From contig PBVH01000012.1 in NCBI GenBank assembly GCA_002728175.1, forward strand, positions 50,016-71,135: DNA of 21,120 bases, written 5' to 3'. This stretch comes from Flavobacteriales bacterium (GTDB lineage Bacteria > Bacteroidota > Bacteroidia > Flavobacteriales > BACL11). Below are positions 14,387-21,120 of the stretch, in pieces (within the stretch, counting starts at the first letter, position 1; every line of letters starts with the position of its first letter). Both the position numbers and the translations under genes were made by a program. The notes beneath the pieces were generated by a model. That model had not been told where the DNA came from. It searched no databases and saw nothing but the letters and a program-made list of their open reading frames with translations.

Positions 14387-15551
14387 TCTTGTAATTGATA
14401 AAAAGAGTATACATATAAATATACATTACTAATATTGAAAAGATATACAAATATGAATCAATTATCATAAGAAACAAAAAACTGATGGGCAGTAAAATTG
14501 TATGATACTTAGACTTTCTAAAAATTAAACTTTTGAGTTTATAGTAGAAAATTAAAACTAATAAAACAAAGCCAATCAATCCTAATTCATATAAGACAAA
14601 AAGATAATTATTATGTGGCGTCATATGTCTAGCATACTTTTCTTTAAATACTGGATCTTTATCAAAATTGTACTTGAAACTTCCTGTTCCGTGACCTAGA
14701 ATAGGTTTTTGAATAAATTCTTTTATTGTCCATGATGCTAAAACAAATCTTGGCTCCGTTTGTTGAATTTCTTCTTTATCAAAGTTGCTTAATCTATAAT
14801 AAGTAGTATCAAACCTATTTTTATAGGTCTCGCTAATATTATAAGCTACTACTTGAACTAATGCAAAAGCAAAAAGAAAAAATACGAGACGAAAAATTTT
14901 GTTCTTATTGTAAAATAAAATGTAATAAACACTGTAACAAATTATTAAAAATTGTCCAGCTCTTCCGGCTTCTAGAAAAATACTCGTGAAATAACAACAA
15001 ATTATTAAAGCATGTATCCACAAAGTATTTTTTCTTTTATTGAAGTATAAAAAAGATAATAAAAATCCAAATGCTAAAATTATATTATGATAATTATATG
15101 TAGTAAAAACTACATTTCTTGAATTTATAAAAGAAAAGTATTTAGAAAGATGTTTTATATAACTTAGATCCTGTAATATTGCTATTACAGAAATAAATAC
15201 TAATGTTGCCAGCAAAACTACAATAGACTTTTTTATTATACTTTTTTTAAAATTAACTGTAATTAAAACTGGTAACAATATCAGTAGAGCAAGTCGTTGA
15301 AAAACCCAGGCTGAATTATTATGATTTTCACCCCAAAAAAGGGCTAATATGTTCCAACAAAAAAAAATAAACAGAAAAATTATCCATTTTTCAGAAAACA
15401 TTGACTTTATTTTAAATCTAATATTTCCTTCAAGTAACCACAAAAATATTATGAGACCTAGCACTACATTTGTTGCGGCTACTGATACAGGAATAGTTAT
15501 TGCTAATAGAACAAAAAGTGATTGTAATATGCTGTTAACTTTATATCGCAT
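14376..15551 (-). CDS. O-antigen ligase / Wzy-type polytopic membrane protein
   Basis: A 391-residue protein that is hydrophobic almost throughout, with about ten membrane segments. A longer polar loop (about residues 245-310) contains EPRFVLASW, GHGTGSFKYNF and HMTPHNNYLFVLYELGLIG, the Wzy_C/O-antigen ligase pattern in which loop histidine and arginine residues are needed for glycan transfer. It could be a WaaL-type ligase attaching O-antigen to lipid A-core, a polymerase, or a glycosyltransferase of a protein O-glycosylation pathway; families cannot be separated by eye. It lies 43 bases after the S41 protease, and no other glycan genes are near. TAATTTAG (minus strand, 15568-15561) nine bases before the ATG could be a degenerate -7 element. 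Its end overlaps alr by 11 bases. Confidence 0.8.
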   Translation of the reverse strand: MRYKVNSILQSLFVLLAITIPVSVAATNVVLGLIIFLWLLEGNIRFKIKSMFSEKWIIFLFIFFCWNILALFWGENHNNSAWVFQRLALLILLPVLITVNFKKSIIKKSIVVLLATLVFISVIAILQDLSYIKHLSKYFSFINSRNVVFTTYNYHNIILAFGFLLSFLYFNKRKNTLWIHALIICCYFTSIFLEAGRAGQFLIICYSVYYILFYNKNKIFRLVFFLFAFALVQVVAYNISETYKNRFDTTYYRLSNFDKEEIQQTEPRFVLASWTIKEFIQKPILGHGTGSFKYNFDKDPVFKEKYARHMTPHNNYLFVLYELGLIGFVLLVLIFYYKLKSLIFRKSKYHTILLPISFLFLMIIDSYLYIFSILVMYIYMYTLFINYKTTD

Positions 15552-15560
15552 ATAAAAAAC

Positions 15561-15568
15561 CTAAATTA
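15561..15568 (-). promoter_or_regulatory. Possible degenerate -7 element for the O-antigen ligase gene
   Basis: Minus-strand TAATTTAG differs from TAnnTTTG at one base and ends 9 bases before the ATG. It carries the same T-to-A change as the candidate in front of ftsX. It lies in the 43-base gap after the S41 protease gene, where I see no terminator-like hairpin. Confidence 0.3.
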
Positions 15569-15594
15569 AGATGGGTCTGATTTAATATACATTA

Positions 15595-17238
15595 TTAAAT
15601 ATTTAACAAGGCATTGTACTCGTTTCCATCTTCAAGTATTTCAATTGCTTTTTTAACATCTTCATCAAAATTTAGACTTGCTTTTATTCTTCCTTTTTGA
15701 TAATAATAACGACTCATTATTTCACCTGTTAATATTTCTTTTATTATCTGCTTATTTTTATTTAAATCGTCTTTCTTACTATCATAATATTTGCTTAAAA
15801 GAAGATTTAATTCTTCTTCAATTTCACTAAAATAATTTTCTGTTTTTGATTTTTCTTTTAATGATTCAATTGCTGATTCAGTTTTTGTTTTATACTCATA
15901 TTTTTTATCTGACAAAAAATAAATAAAATCTGAAAAACCTTCTTCAGTCAAAACAAAATCATAATTTACTTGATCATTTTTAATTCTAAAATCAGTTGCA
16001 AAATCAAAAAACAGTCTTTCTTTAACTAAAGATTTAATAAGATTTACAGGAAAATCTTCATTAGTTATTATGTCTGGCGTTATACCACCTCCGTCATAAA
16101 CCTTTCTTCCGTTTCTCGTTCTAAACTCTGTAAGTAAAGAATCTGCAACTACACCAACTGAGCCATCTTCATTTCTGTTTGAATAATCTATAGCCTGAAT
16201 ACATCTTCCGCTAGGGATATAATATTTAGCGACTGTTAATTTTAATTCAGAATTATACGGAAGTTTTCTAGTTTGCTGGACTAAACCCTTTCCAAAACTC
16301 TTTTTACCTATTATGACACCTCTGTCGAGATCTTGAATTGATCCGGAAACAATTTCTGATGCTGATGCTGAGGTGTTGTTAATTAAAACAACTAAAGGAA
16401 GATTTTTAAACATTGGGGTTTTTTTTGCAATATATTCTTTATCCCAAGAGTTTATCTTTCCTTTAGTACTTACAATAATTTCCCCCTTATCAATAAAGAG
16501 ATTAGCTATATCAACAGATTCATTTAATAAACCTCCAGGATTGCTTCTTAAGTCAAGAATTAAGCCTTTTAAAACTTTTTTATTATTTAGCTCGACAATG
16601 GATTTTTTTAGTTGTTCTGCACAGCCTCTAGTAAAACTTCGTAATTTAACATATCCAATATCATCATTTATATAATCTGAGTATGAAACACTATTTATTG
16701 TAACTTTCTCTCTATCAAAAATAACAGTAAACGGATCTGCAACTGATTTTCTTTCTATTAATAAACTAACTGATGTTCCTGGTTGTCCTTTTAAAATTTT
16801 ACTGACTTCCTCAGTGCTTTTATTTTTTGCCGATGTTCCGTTAATTTCTAGTATCTTATCTCCGGCCATAAGACCGCTTTTTTGTGCTGCAAAACCTTCA
16901 TATGGCTCACTAATATATACATGTTCATCTCTTTTGGTTATTACGGCTCCTATACCACCGTATTGTCCAGTGGTCATAAACCTAAAGTCTTCTATCTCTG
17001 ACTCTGGTATATAAGTTGTATAAGGATCGAGTGACTCAAGCATATGGTCTATACTTTCTTTCATTAACTCTCCTGGATCTGTATCATCAACATACAAAGA
17101 ATTCAACTCTTTATATAAACTGTTGAAAATATCTAAATTTTTTGCAATTTCAAAATAAGACTCTGATATGCCTGTTGAAAAAATTGCAAATGATGACATT
17201 ACAATTGTTAGTAAAACTATTTTTAATTTCTTTTTCAT
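15595..17238 (-). CDS. C-terminal processing protease, S41 family (CtpA-like)
   Basis: A periplasmic serine protease, 547 residues. An N-terminal hydrophobic segment (residues 5-22) is a signal or anchor, followed by a helical region, a PDZ domain (about 92-170, with GGIGAVI and SGLMAGDKILEINGT), and the S41 catalytic core. The Ser-Lys dyad is S292 in SASASEIVSG and K317 in GKKSFGKG, 25 residues apart as in characterised CtpA and Prc enzymes. LDLRSNPGG (228-236) is also typical. A C-terminal helical region (about 400-547) is rich in Lys and Glu. It lies 5 bases after yidD in the DUF4271-hemD-rnpA-yidD run. Substrates in Bacteroidota are not certain; envelope proteins are likely. Confidence 0.92.
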   Translation of the reverse strand: MKKKLKIVLLTIVMSSFAIFSTGISESYFEIAKNLDIFNSLYKELNSLYVDDTDPGELMKESIDHMLESLDPYTTYIPESEIEDFRFMTTGQYGGIGAVITKRDEHVYISEPYEGFAAQKSGLMAGDKILEINGTSAKNKSTEEVSKILKGQPGTSVSLLIERKSVADPFTVIFDREKVTINSVSYSDYINDDIGYVKLRSFTRGCAEQLKKSIVELNNKKVLKGLILDLRSNPGGLLNESVDIANLFIDKGEIIVSTKGKINSWDKEYIAKKTPMFKNLPLVVLINNTSASASEIVSGSIQDLDRGVIIGKKSFGKGLVQQTRKLPYNSELKLTVAKYYIPSGRCIQAIDYSNRNEDGSVGVVADSLLTEFRTRNGRKVYDGGGITPDIITNEDFPVNLIKSLVKERLFFDFATDFRIKNDQVNYDFVLTEEGFSDFIYFLSDKKYEYKTKTESAIESLKEKSKTENYFSEIEEELNLLLSKYYDSKKDDLNKNKQIIKEILTGEIMSRYYYQKGRIKASLNFDEDVKKAIEILEDGNEYNALLNI

Positions 17239-17243
17239 ATTAA

Positions 17244-17453
17244 TTATTTTATTGGATCATATCCACTATCTCCCCAAGGATGACATTTACTAATTCTTTT
17301 AACAATCATCTTAATAGCAGTAATCAATTTTTTTTTTCTAATGGCTTCTAAAGCATAATTAGAGCATGTTGGTGTGAATCTACATGATGATGGAGTTAAA
17401 GGAGAAATAATCCTTTGGTAAATTATTATTAATGTTTTTAAAATAAATTTCAT
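17244..17453 (-). CDS. yidD: Membrane protein insertion efficiency factor YidD
   Basis: A 69-residue protein that assists YidC-dependent insertion of inner-membrane proteins. An amphipathic N-terminal helix (residues 3-17) is followed by the hallmark cysteine-containing segments: ISPLTPSSCRFTPTCSNYA (16-34; C24, C30) and CHPWGDSGYDP (57-67). Its start overlaps the rnpA stop by 4 bases (ATGA), the common pairing of these genes, and indicates coupled translation. A run of ten A bases on the coding strand (17337-17328) spans codons 39-42 (R then KKK), a possible slippage site in such a small gene. Confidence 0.95.
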   Translation of the reverse strand: MKFILKTLIIIYQRIISPLTPSSCRFTPTCSNYALEAIRKKKLITAIKMIVKRISKCHPWGDSGYDPIK

Positions 17454-17821
17454 GTTTCTTTTAGTAAACGTTGTAAAATTAAATTTATTTTTTCTTCTAT
17501 AACTTTATATGTAAGCACTTTTTCACTATTGTAAATAAAAGCGATTTTTACATGTTTTTTTTTATCCTTAAGTTTAAGAATATATTTTCCTTTTTTTCTC
17601 CTAATAACCTCTTTTATCCTTCTTTTAAGCAAGTTTCTGGTGCATGCAAGCTTAATTTTTTTCTTTGGAACACTGACTAAAATATTAAACCAATTATCAT
17701 AACTGTTAGATGTTGAATATACAACTTGGAACTCATCAATTAAAAATCTATTGCCTGATTTAAAAAGTTGATCGATTTTTTTTTTGTGATTAAGTATTTC
17801 TGTTTTCTTAAGTTTTTGCAT
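17450..17821 (-). CDS. rnpA: Ribonuclease P protein component
   Basis: RnpA binds RNase P RNA and helps it process the 5' ends of tRNA precursors. The 123-residue basic protein has the RNR motif region ACTRNLLKRRIKEVIRRKKG (59-78), preceded by NILVSVPKK, and begins with the expected lead-in helix (LFKSGNRF, 19-26). In many bacteria rnpA follows rpmH near dnaA; here it follows hemD by 27 bases and is translationally coupled to yidD. The gene contains an A10 run (17784-17775, codons for KKKI) and an A9 run (17563-17555, KKK). No clear TAnnTTTG promoter lies in the hemD-rnpA gap, only a short TAGCT/AGCTA inverted repeat. Confidence 0.92.
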   Translation of the reverse strand: MQKLKKTEILNHKKKIDQLFKSGNRFLIDEFQVVYSTSNSYDNWFNILVSVPKKKIKLACTRNLLKRRIKEVIRRKKGKYILKLKDKKKHVKIAFIYNSEKVLTYKVIEEKINLILQRLLKET

Positions 17822-17848
17822 ACAAATTAGAAAGTAGCTAAAAGCTAT

Positions 17849-18601
17849 TTATCTCCTTCTTTTATTTGCCTCTTTAATATATTGATCTAATGCCATTGAC
17901 ATTGATGGCGCTTTTTTTGTTGGGGCTGCAATATCAACTCTTAAATTATTTTTTTCAACAGATTCGATGGTTGAAGAACCAAAAACAGCTAATCTGGTCT
18001 CGGCTTGTTCAAATTTTGGAAAATTTGTTAACAAAGATTTAATTCCTGTTGGACTAAAGAAAACTAAAACATCATACTTTACATCAGACAAGTCTGATAA
18101 ATCCGAGCAAGCAACCTTGTACAATGCTGCTTTTGTAATTGAAAGACCGCTCTCTTCTAAAGAAATGTTTTTTTGTGTTTTTAAAGCATCTGAACAAGGG
18201 TATAAGAACTTAGATTCTTTATGCTTTTGCATGACAGGTATTAAGCTAAGTAAGCTTTGCTCTCCTGTAAATATTTTTCTTTTTCTGTAAACAATAAAAT
18301 TTTGTAAATAATGAGCTATGGCCTCTGAAACACAAAAATATTTAGTATAATCAGGTATTCTCAATCGAAGTTTTTCCATCATTCCAAAATAATGATCCAT
18401 AGAGTTCTTGGATGTAAAAATTACAGCATCATGATTTAAAATTGATATTCTTTGTTCCTTAAACTCAATTGCCGAGAGCTCTTCCAAATGAATAAATTGG
18501 CGATAATCAATCTTCAATTTGTGTTTTTTCTCTAAAGCTGCGTAAGGAGATTTTCCCTCAGGCTTAGGTTGGGAAATTAAAATTGTCTTAACTTTTTTCA
18601 T
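17849..18601 (-). CDS. hemD: Uroporphyrinogen-III synthase
   Basis: HemD closes and inverts ring D of hydroxymethylbilane to make uroporphyrinogen III for haem and related tetrapyrroles. HemD is poorly conserved; the assignment rests on the strongly Bacteroidota-like pattern of this 250-residue protein: N-terminal TILISQPKPEGKSPYAALE, RQFIHLEELSAIEFKEQR, AVIFTSKNSMDHYF (59-72), YPCSDAL in the middle, VLVFFSPTGIKSL (about 177-190) and the C-terminal APSMSMALDQYIKEANK. It starts 2 bases after the DUF4271 gene stop, so the two are cotranscribed. No other haem genes are in the window. Confidence 0.85.
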   Translation of the reverse strand: MKKVKTILISQPKPEGKSPYAALEKKHKLKIDYRQFIHLEELSAIEFKEQRISILNHDAVIFTSKNSMDHYFGMMEKLRLRIPDYTKYFCVSEAIAHYLQNFIVYRKRKIFTGEQSLLSLIPVMQKHKESKFLYPCSDALKTQKNISLEESGLSITKAALYKVACSDLSDLSDVKYDVLVFFSPTGIKSLLTNFPKFEQAETRLAVFGSSTIESVEKNNLRVDIAAPTKKAPSMSMALDQYIKEANKRRR

Positions 18602-18603
18602 TA

Positions 18604-19245
18604 CTAAAATAATATAGTTTTTACCAATATCATTATTGGAAAAAATTCAAGCACACAAAGATACAAAAATATATAGAATCTTGATATCCCGAATGAGTTA
18701 TAACCTAGATTTACAAAGCACATTGATTTTAAAAAAACTAATATTAACATTAAACTATATGTTGTCCAAATTAAAAAATTATACGCATCAATATAGAAAA
18801 AATACATGCAAATTAGTAGAGGAAACATAACTATAGCGAGAACCCTATCAAACATTAAAGTAAAGAATAAAATAAGCTTACTAATTTCCTTTAATTTAAA
18901 GGAAAATGACAGAAATTTGATTAAAACAAATTTTATAGCGTAATAAATTAAAATATAAAGTAAGGTTAAAAAAATTTTACAAACCTGATTATAGTCTAAA
19001 ATTTTAGAAAAAAATAATGTAAGGTTAAATGTTATTATTAGAAAAGTTATTAAATTAACTCTTTCAGTGAAGAAATTGTCTTCACGTAGATACTGGTTTG
19101 CATATCTTTGAGAAACTGCTCCAAGTACTAATAATTTTGCATATTTATAATACTGATTTCTCAAAATAGCAAATAAAAAAAATGAAGTTGTAAATAACAA
19201 CACAAATATTTCTTGATGAATTTGTATGTTCCTTAATATTGCCAT
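18604..19245 (-). CDS. DUF4271 family integral membrane protein
   Basis: A 213-residue protein dominated by hydrophobic segments, with about six membrane spans and a short N-terminus; no catalytic motif is evident. Length, topology, the FSFKLKEISKLILFFTLMFDR segment in the middle, and its position immediately before hemD match the DUF4271 family of Bacteroidota. Function is unknown. Cotranscription with hemD 2 bases downstream suggests a link to haem supply or simply shared housekeeping expression, but this is inference. It is first in the run that continues through rnpA, yidD and the S41 protease, with a -7 element TATCTTTG 14 bases before its ATG. Confidence 0.75.
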   Translation of the reverse strand: MAILRNIQIHQEIFVLLFTTSFFLFAILRNQYYKYAKLLVLGAVSQRYANQYLREDNFFTERVNLITFLIITFNLTLFFSKILDYNQVCKIFLTLLYILIYYAIKFVLIKFLSFSFKLKEISKLILFFTLMFDRVLAIVMFPLLICMYFFYIDAYNFLIWTTYSLMLILVFLKSMCFVNLGYNSFGISRFYIFLYLCVLEFFPIMILVKTILF

Positions 19246-19259
19246 TAATTACTTTAACA

Positions 19260-19267
19260 CAAAGATA
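19260..19267 (-). promoter_or_regulatory. -7 element for the DUF4271-hemD-rnpA-yidD-ctp operon
   Basis: Minus-strand TATCTTTG is an exact TAnnTTTG match, the same octamer as at queA and rlmN, ending 14 bases before the ATG at 19245. The -33 region (about 19285-19293) is A/T only with no TTG. It lies in the 84-base divergent gap with the acyl-CoA dehydrogenase, the longest non-coding stretch of the window. Confidence 0.5.
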
Positions 19268-19299
19268 CAAGAACATTCAATTATATATTAATAAATATA

Positions 19300-19307
19300 T
19301 ATTTTTG
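19300..19307 (+). promoter_or_regulatory. -7 element for the glutaryl-CoA dehydrogenase operon
   Basis: TATTTTTG matches TAnnTTTG and ends 22 bases before the ATG at 19330. There is no good TTG upstream at the usual spacing. The A-rich leader (AATAAAAACCTATAAT) has no Shine-Dalgarno, as is normal in Bacteroidota. Confidence 0.45.
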
Positions 19308-19329
19308 CATAGTAATAAAAACCTATAAT

Positions 19330-20508
19330 ATGTCAAATGATTTATTTCAAGCTCCAGATTATTTTAATATGGATGAATTACTTTCTGAAGAACACAAGCT
19401 TATCAGAGAGACTGCCCGAGAATGGGTAAAAAAAGAGATATCACCAATAATTGAAGAGGCTTGTCAACAAGCTACTTTTCCGAAACAAATATTAGGTGGC
19501 CTTGCAGAAATAGGAGCTTTTGGACCATATATTCCAGAAGAATATGGTGGAGCCGGCTTAGATCAAATATCTTACGGTTTAATAATGCAAGAATTGGAGA
19601 GAGGAGATAGTGGTATTCGTTCAACTGCATCTGTACAATCTTCTCTCGTTATGTATCCTATTTACAAATATGGTAATGAAGATCAACGAAAAAAATACCT
19701 TGGTAAGTTAGCTTCTGGAGAGCTTATTGGTTGCTTTGGGTTAACCGAACCGAACCACGGATCTAATCCTGGAGGAATGACCACAAACATTAAAGATGCT
19801 GGAGATCATTATGTGTTAAATGGCGCAAAAATGTGGATATCTAACTCCCCATTTGCTGATTTAGCTGTTGTTTGGGCTAAAAATGAAGAAGGAAGAATAA
19901 AAGGGGTAATTGTTGAGAGAGGCATGGAGGGCTTTACTACTCCAGAAACTCACAATAAATGGAGTCTCAGAGCTTCTGCTACTGGAGAACTTGTTTTTGA
20001 TAACGTTAAAATCCCTAAAGAAAATATTCTACCCAATAAAGATGGTCTTGGAGCTCCTCTTGGTTGTTTAGATTCTGCTCGCTATGGTATAGCTTGGGGC
20101 GCAATAGGTGCTGCCATGGATTGCTATGATACCGCACTAAGATATTCTAAAGAAAGAATACAATTTGGGAAACCAATTGCTGCTTTTCAACTTCAACAAA
20201 AAAAGCTTGCTGAAATGATAACAGAAATCACAAAAGCACAATTTATTACATTAAGACTTGGTCAGTTAAAAAACGAAGACAGAGCAACATCTGCACAAAT
20301 ATCAATGTGCAAGCGAAATAATGTTGAGATGGCCTTAAACATCACAAGAGATGCAAGGCAAATTTTGGGGGGAATGGGTATAACTGGAGAATATTCAATT
20401 ATGCGGCACATGATGAATTTAGAATCTGTTATAACTTATGAAGGTACTCATGATATACATTTACTTATAACCGGCCTAGATATCACTGGAGAAAACGCTT
20501 TCAAATAG
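19330..20508 (+). CDS. gcdH: Glutaryl-CoA dehydrogenase (decarboxylating type predicted)
   Basis: An FAD-dependent acyl-CoA dehydrogenase, 392 residues. Long stretches resemble human GCDH, for example ASVQSSLVMYPIYKYGNEDQ, GCFGLTEPNHGSNPGGM and the C-terminal NLESVITYEGTHDIH. The catalytic base is E371, preceded by Y370; R97, S98 and E90 correspond to the Arg94, Ser95 and Glu87 of the human enzyme that bind the substrate's far carboxylate. As I recall, a Tyr-Arg-Glu set marks decarboxylating enzymes that make crotonyl-CoA, while non-decarboxylating ones lose the Tyr and Glu. It would act in lysine or tryptophan breakdown, passing electrons to ETF. DUF3817 follows with a 1-base stop/start overlap. 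No glutarate pathway partners are in the window. Confidence 0.9.
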   Translation: MSNDLFQAPDYFNMDELLSEEHKLIRETAREWVKKEISPIIEEACQQATFPKQILGGLAEIGAFGPYIPEEYGGAGLDQISYGLIMQELERGDSGIRSTASVQSSLVMYPIYKYGNEDQRKKYLGKLASGELIGCFGLTEPNHGSNPGGMTTNIKDAGDHYVLNGAKMWISNSPFADLAVVWAKNEEGRIKGVIVERGMEGFTTPETHNKWSLRASATGELVFDNVKIPKENILPNKDGLGAPLGCLDSARYGIAWGAIGAAMDCYDTALRYSKERIQFGKPIAAFQLQQKKLAEMITEITKAQFITLRLGQLKNEDRATSAQISMCKRNNVEMALNITRDARQILGGMGITGEYSIMRHMMNLESVITYEGTHDIHLLITGLDITGENAFK

Positions 20509-20783
20509 TGCAGAACACTCTTTTTAGAATAGTTGCTTTTGCTGAAGGAGTGTCTTACTTGTTGCTATTGTTTATAGCAGTACCAGTAAAGTATATTTTA
20601 GATAATGATTTATTTGTAAAAATATTAGGTATGCCCCATGGGGTGTTTTTTATTATTTACATATTGTTAGCAATTAGATTTGTTTTGATAAAAAAACCAT
20701 CTGTTAAAGACAGCATGATTATTTTAATTGCCTCTTTAGTTCCTTTTGGAACATTTTATGTGGACAGAAAATACTTAAAATAG
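20508..20783 (+). CDS. DUF3817 family small membrane protein
   Basis: A 91-residue protein with three hydrophobic segments (about residues 5-25, 38-60 and 68-84). The N-terminal LFRIVAFAEGVSYLLLL (5-21) and KILGMPHGVFFIIYILLA (38-55) are the DUF3817 signature. It starts with GTG that shares its first base with the gcdH stop (TAGTG); no better start exists before the conserved region, so reinitiation after gcdH is likely. Function is unknown. The stop codon is one base from the stop of the convergent DUF3109 gene. Confidence 0.8.
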   Translation: MQNTLFRIVAFAEGVSYLLLLFIAVPVKYILDNDLFVKILGMPHGVFFIIYILLAIRFVLIKKPSVKDSMIILIASLVPFGTFYVDRKYLK

Positions 20784-20792
20784 CTTATTTTA
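20776..20792. other. All-A/T inverted repeat spanning two convergent stop codons
   Basis: TAAAATA (20776-20782), loop GCT, TATTTTA (20786-20792) form a perfect 7-base inverted repeat. It contains the last codon and stop of the DUF3817 gene and the stop of the DUF3109 gene. It might act as a weak bidirectional terminator, but a stem with no G-C pairs is unstable and the symmetry may simply reflect opposed stop codons. Confidence 0.3.
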
Positions 20793-21120
20793 CAAGTCGT
20801 GCAACCTTTACCAATTCATCGTACCACTCTTTGCCATACTTCCTTATGAGAGGTTCTTTTAAAAAAATGTAGAGAGGCACCTTTAATTTACTTCCGCACG
20901 CACACGCAGATTTACATATTTTTATTTGTTCGTAGTTAATCGCTTCAAAATCTTTATATGTCGTTGTTCTAATTGGAAATAGATGACATGAAATTGGTTT
21001 TTGAAACGTAATTTTTCCATCATTATATGCTCTTTCAATGGAACATTTTACAATTCCTTTCTCTTTAAATGAAAACGCACACTCTTTATTATTTACTAAT
21101 GTAGTAGTTAAATCGTTTTC
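20785..21120 (-). CDS. DUF3109 family cysteine-rich protein (partial, N-terminus beyond window)
   Basis: Only the C-terminal 111 residues are in the window; the frame is open through the right edge and stops at TAA 20787-20785. Recognisable segments are ECAFSFKEKGIVKCSIERAY, ITFQKPISCHLFPIRTTTY, INYEQIKICKSACACGS and the C-terminal FLKEPLIRKYGKEWYDEL. These match the DUF3109 family of Bacteroidota. The seven cysteines (in CAF, KCS, SCH, ICKSACACG) and the adjacent His suggest a metal site like the YkgJ-type zinc/iron-chelating proteins; this is inference. It is convergent with DUF3817, the stop codons being separated by one base. Confidence 0.78.
   Translation of the reverse strand, partial: ENDLTTTLVNNKECAFSFKEKGIVKCSIERAYNDGKITFQKPISCHLFPIRTTTYKDFEAINYEQIKICKSACACGSKLKVPLYIFLKEPLIRKYGKEWYDELVKVARLVK

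Noticed and set aside
17835..17847. TAGCT-AAA-AGCTA inverted repeat between hemD and rnpA as a terminator
   Set aside because: A 5-base stem without a following U-tract on the transcribed strand, and the downstream genes appear to belong to the same run.
19246..19329. Longest gap inspected for a small RNA, tRNA or riboswitch
   Set aside because: It holds only two divergent -7 elements and A/T-rich sequence; no cloverleaf, conserved aptamer or stable hairpin is visible.
1..21120. Search for CRISPR, toxin-antitoxin, restriction, phage or transposon signatures
   Set aside because: No spaced direct repeats, terminal inverted repeats, integrase or transposase motifs, or typical defence domains; base composition looks even throughout.

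Overview
The window looks like chromosomal DNA from a low-G+C (around 30% by eye) member of the Bacteroidota, most probably a Flavobacteriales-type bacterium with a compact genome. The signs are: TAnnTTTG -7 promoter elements in front of several first genes, no strong Shine-Dalgarno sequences, lineage-typical proteins of unknown function (DUF3098, DUF4271, DUF2279, DUF3109), a DAHP synthase fused to a C-terminal chorismate mutase, and a thymidine kinase starting in MFFE. I count 25 protein genes (one cut by the window edge). I see no RNA genes, CRISPR arrays, insertion sequences, phage genes or defence genes. The longest non-coding stretch is 84 bases.

Layout. (1) 37-4423, plus strand: ftsX, DUF3098, uppP, truB, then queA and ispD, with queA having its own clear promoter. 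(2) 4412-5539, minus: an amidohydrolase of unknown substrate, divergent from (3) 5570-10019, plus: rlmN, a long-chain polyprenyl diphosphate synthase, dnaG and a secreted PAP2 phosphatase. (4) 10016-12676, minus: a DUF2279 protein, rsmI and the DAHP synthase/chorismate mutase. (5) 12730-14386, plus: tdk and alr, overlapping by 8 bases. (6) 14376-19245, minus: DUF4271, hemD, rnpA, yidD and an S41 protease, then an O-antigen ligase-like membrane protein. (7) 19330-20783, plus: glutaryl-CoA dehydrogenase and DUF3817. (8) 20785 to the window end, minus: DUF3109, partial.

Functional themes are housekeeping: RNA modification and processing (truB, queA, rlmN, rsmI, rnpA), isoprenoid and lipid-carrier metabolism (ispD, polyprenyl synthase, uppP, PAP2), envelope assembly (ftsX, alr, yidD, S41 protease, O-antigen ligase), DNA synthesis (dnaG, tdk), and aromatic amino acid, haem and acyl-CoA metabolism.

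I did not find an evident new system. The points most worth a second look are the very compact divergent promoter that predicts leaderless mRNAs (5540-5569), four tail-to-tail gene pairs that overlap or touch with no conventional terminator, an alanine racemase with two unusual motif residues, A9-A10 tracts in rnpA and yidD, and conserved-looking unknown genes (DUF3098, DUF4271, DUF2279, the amidohydrolase) tied into essential operons.
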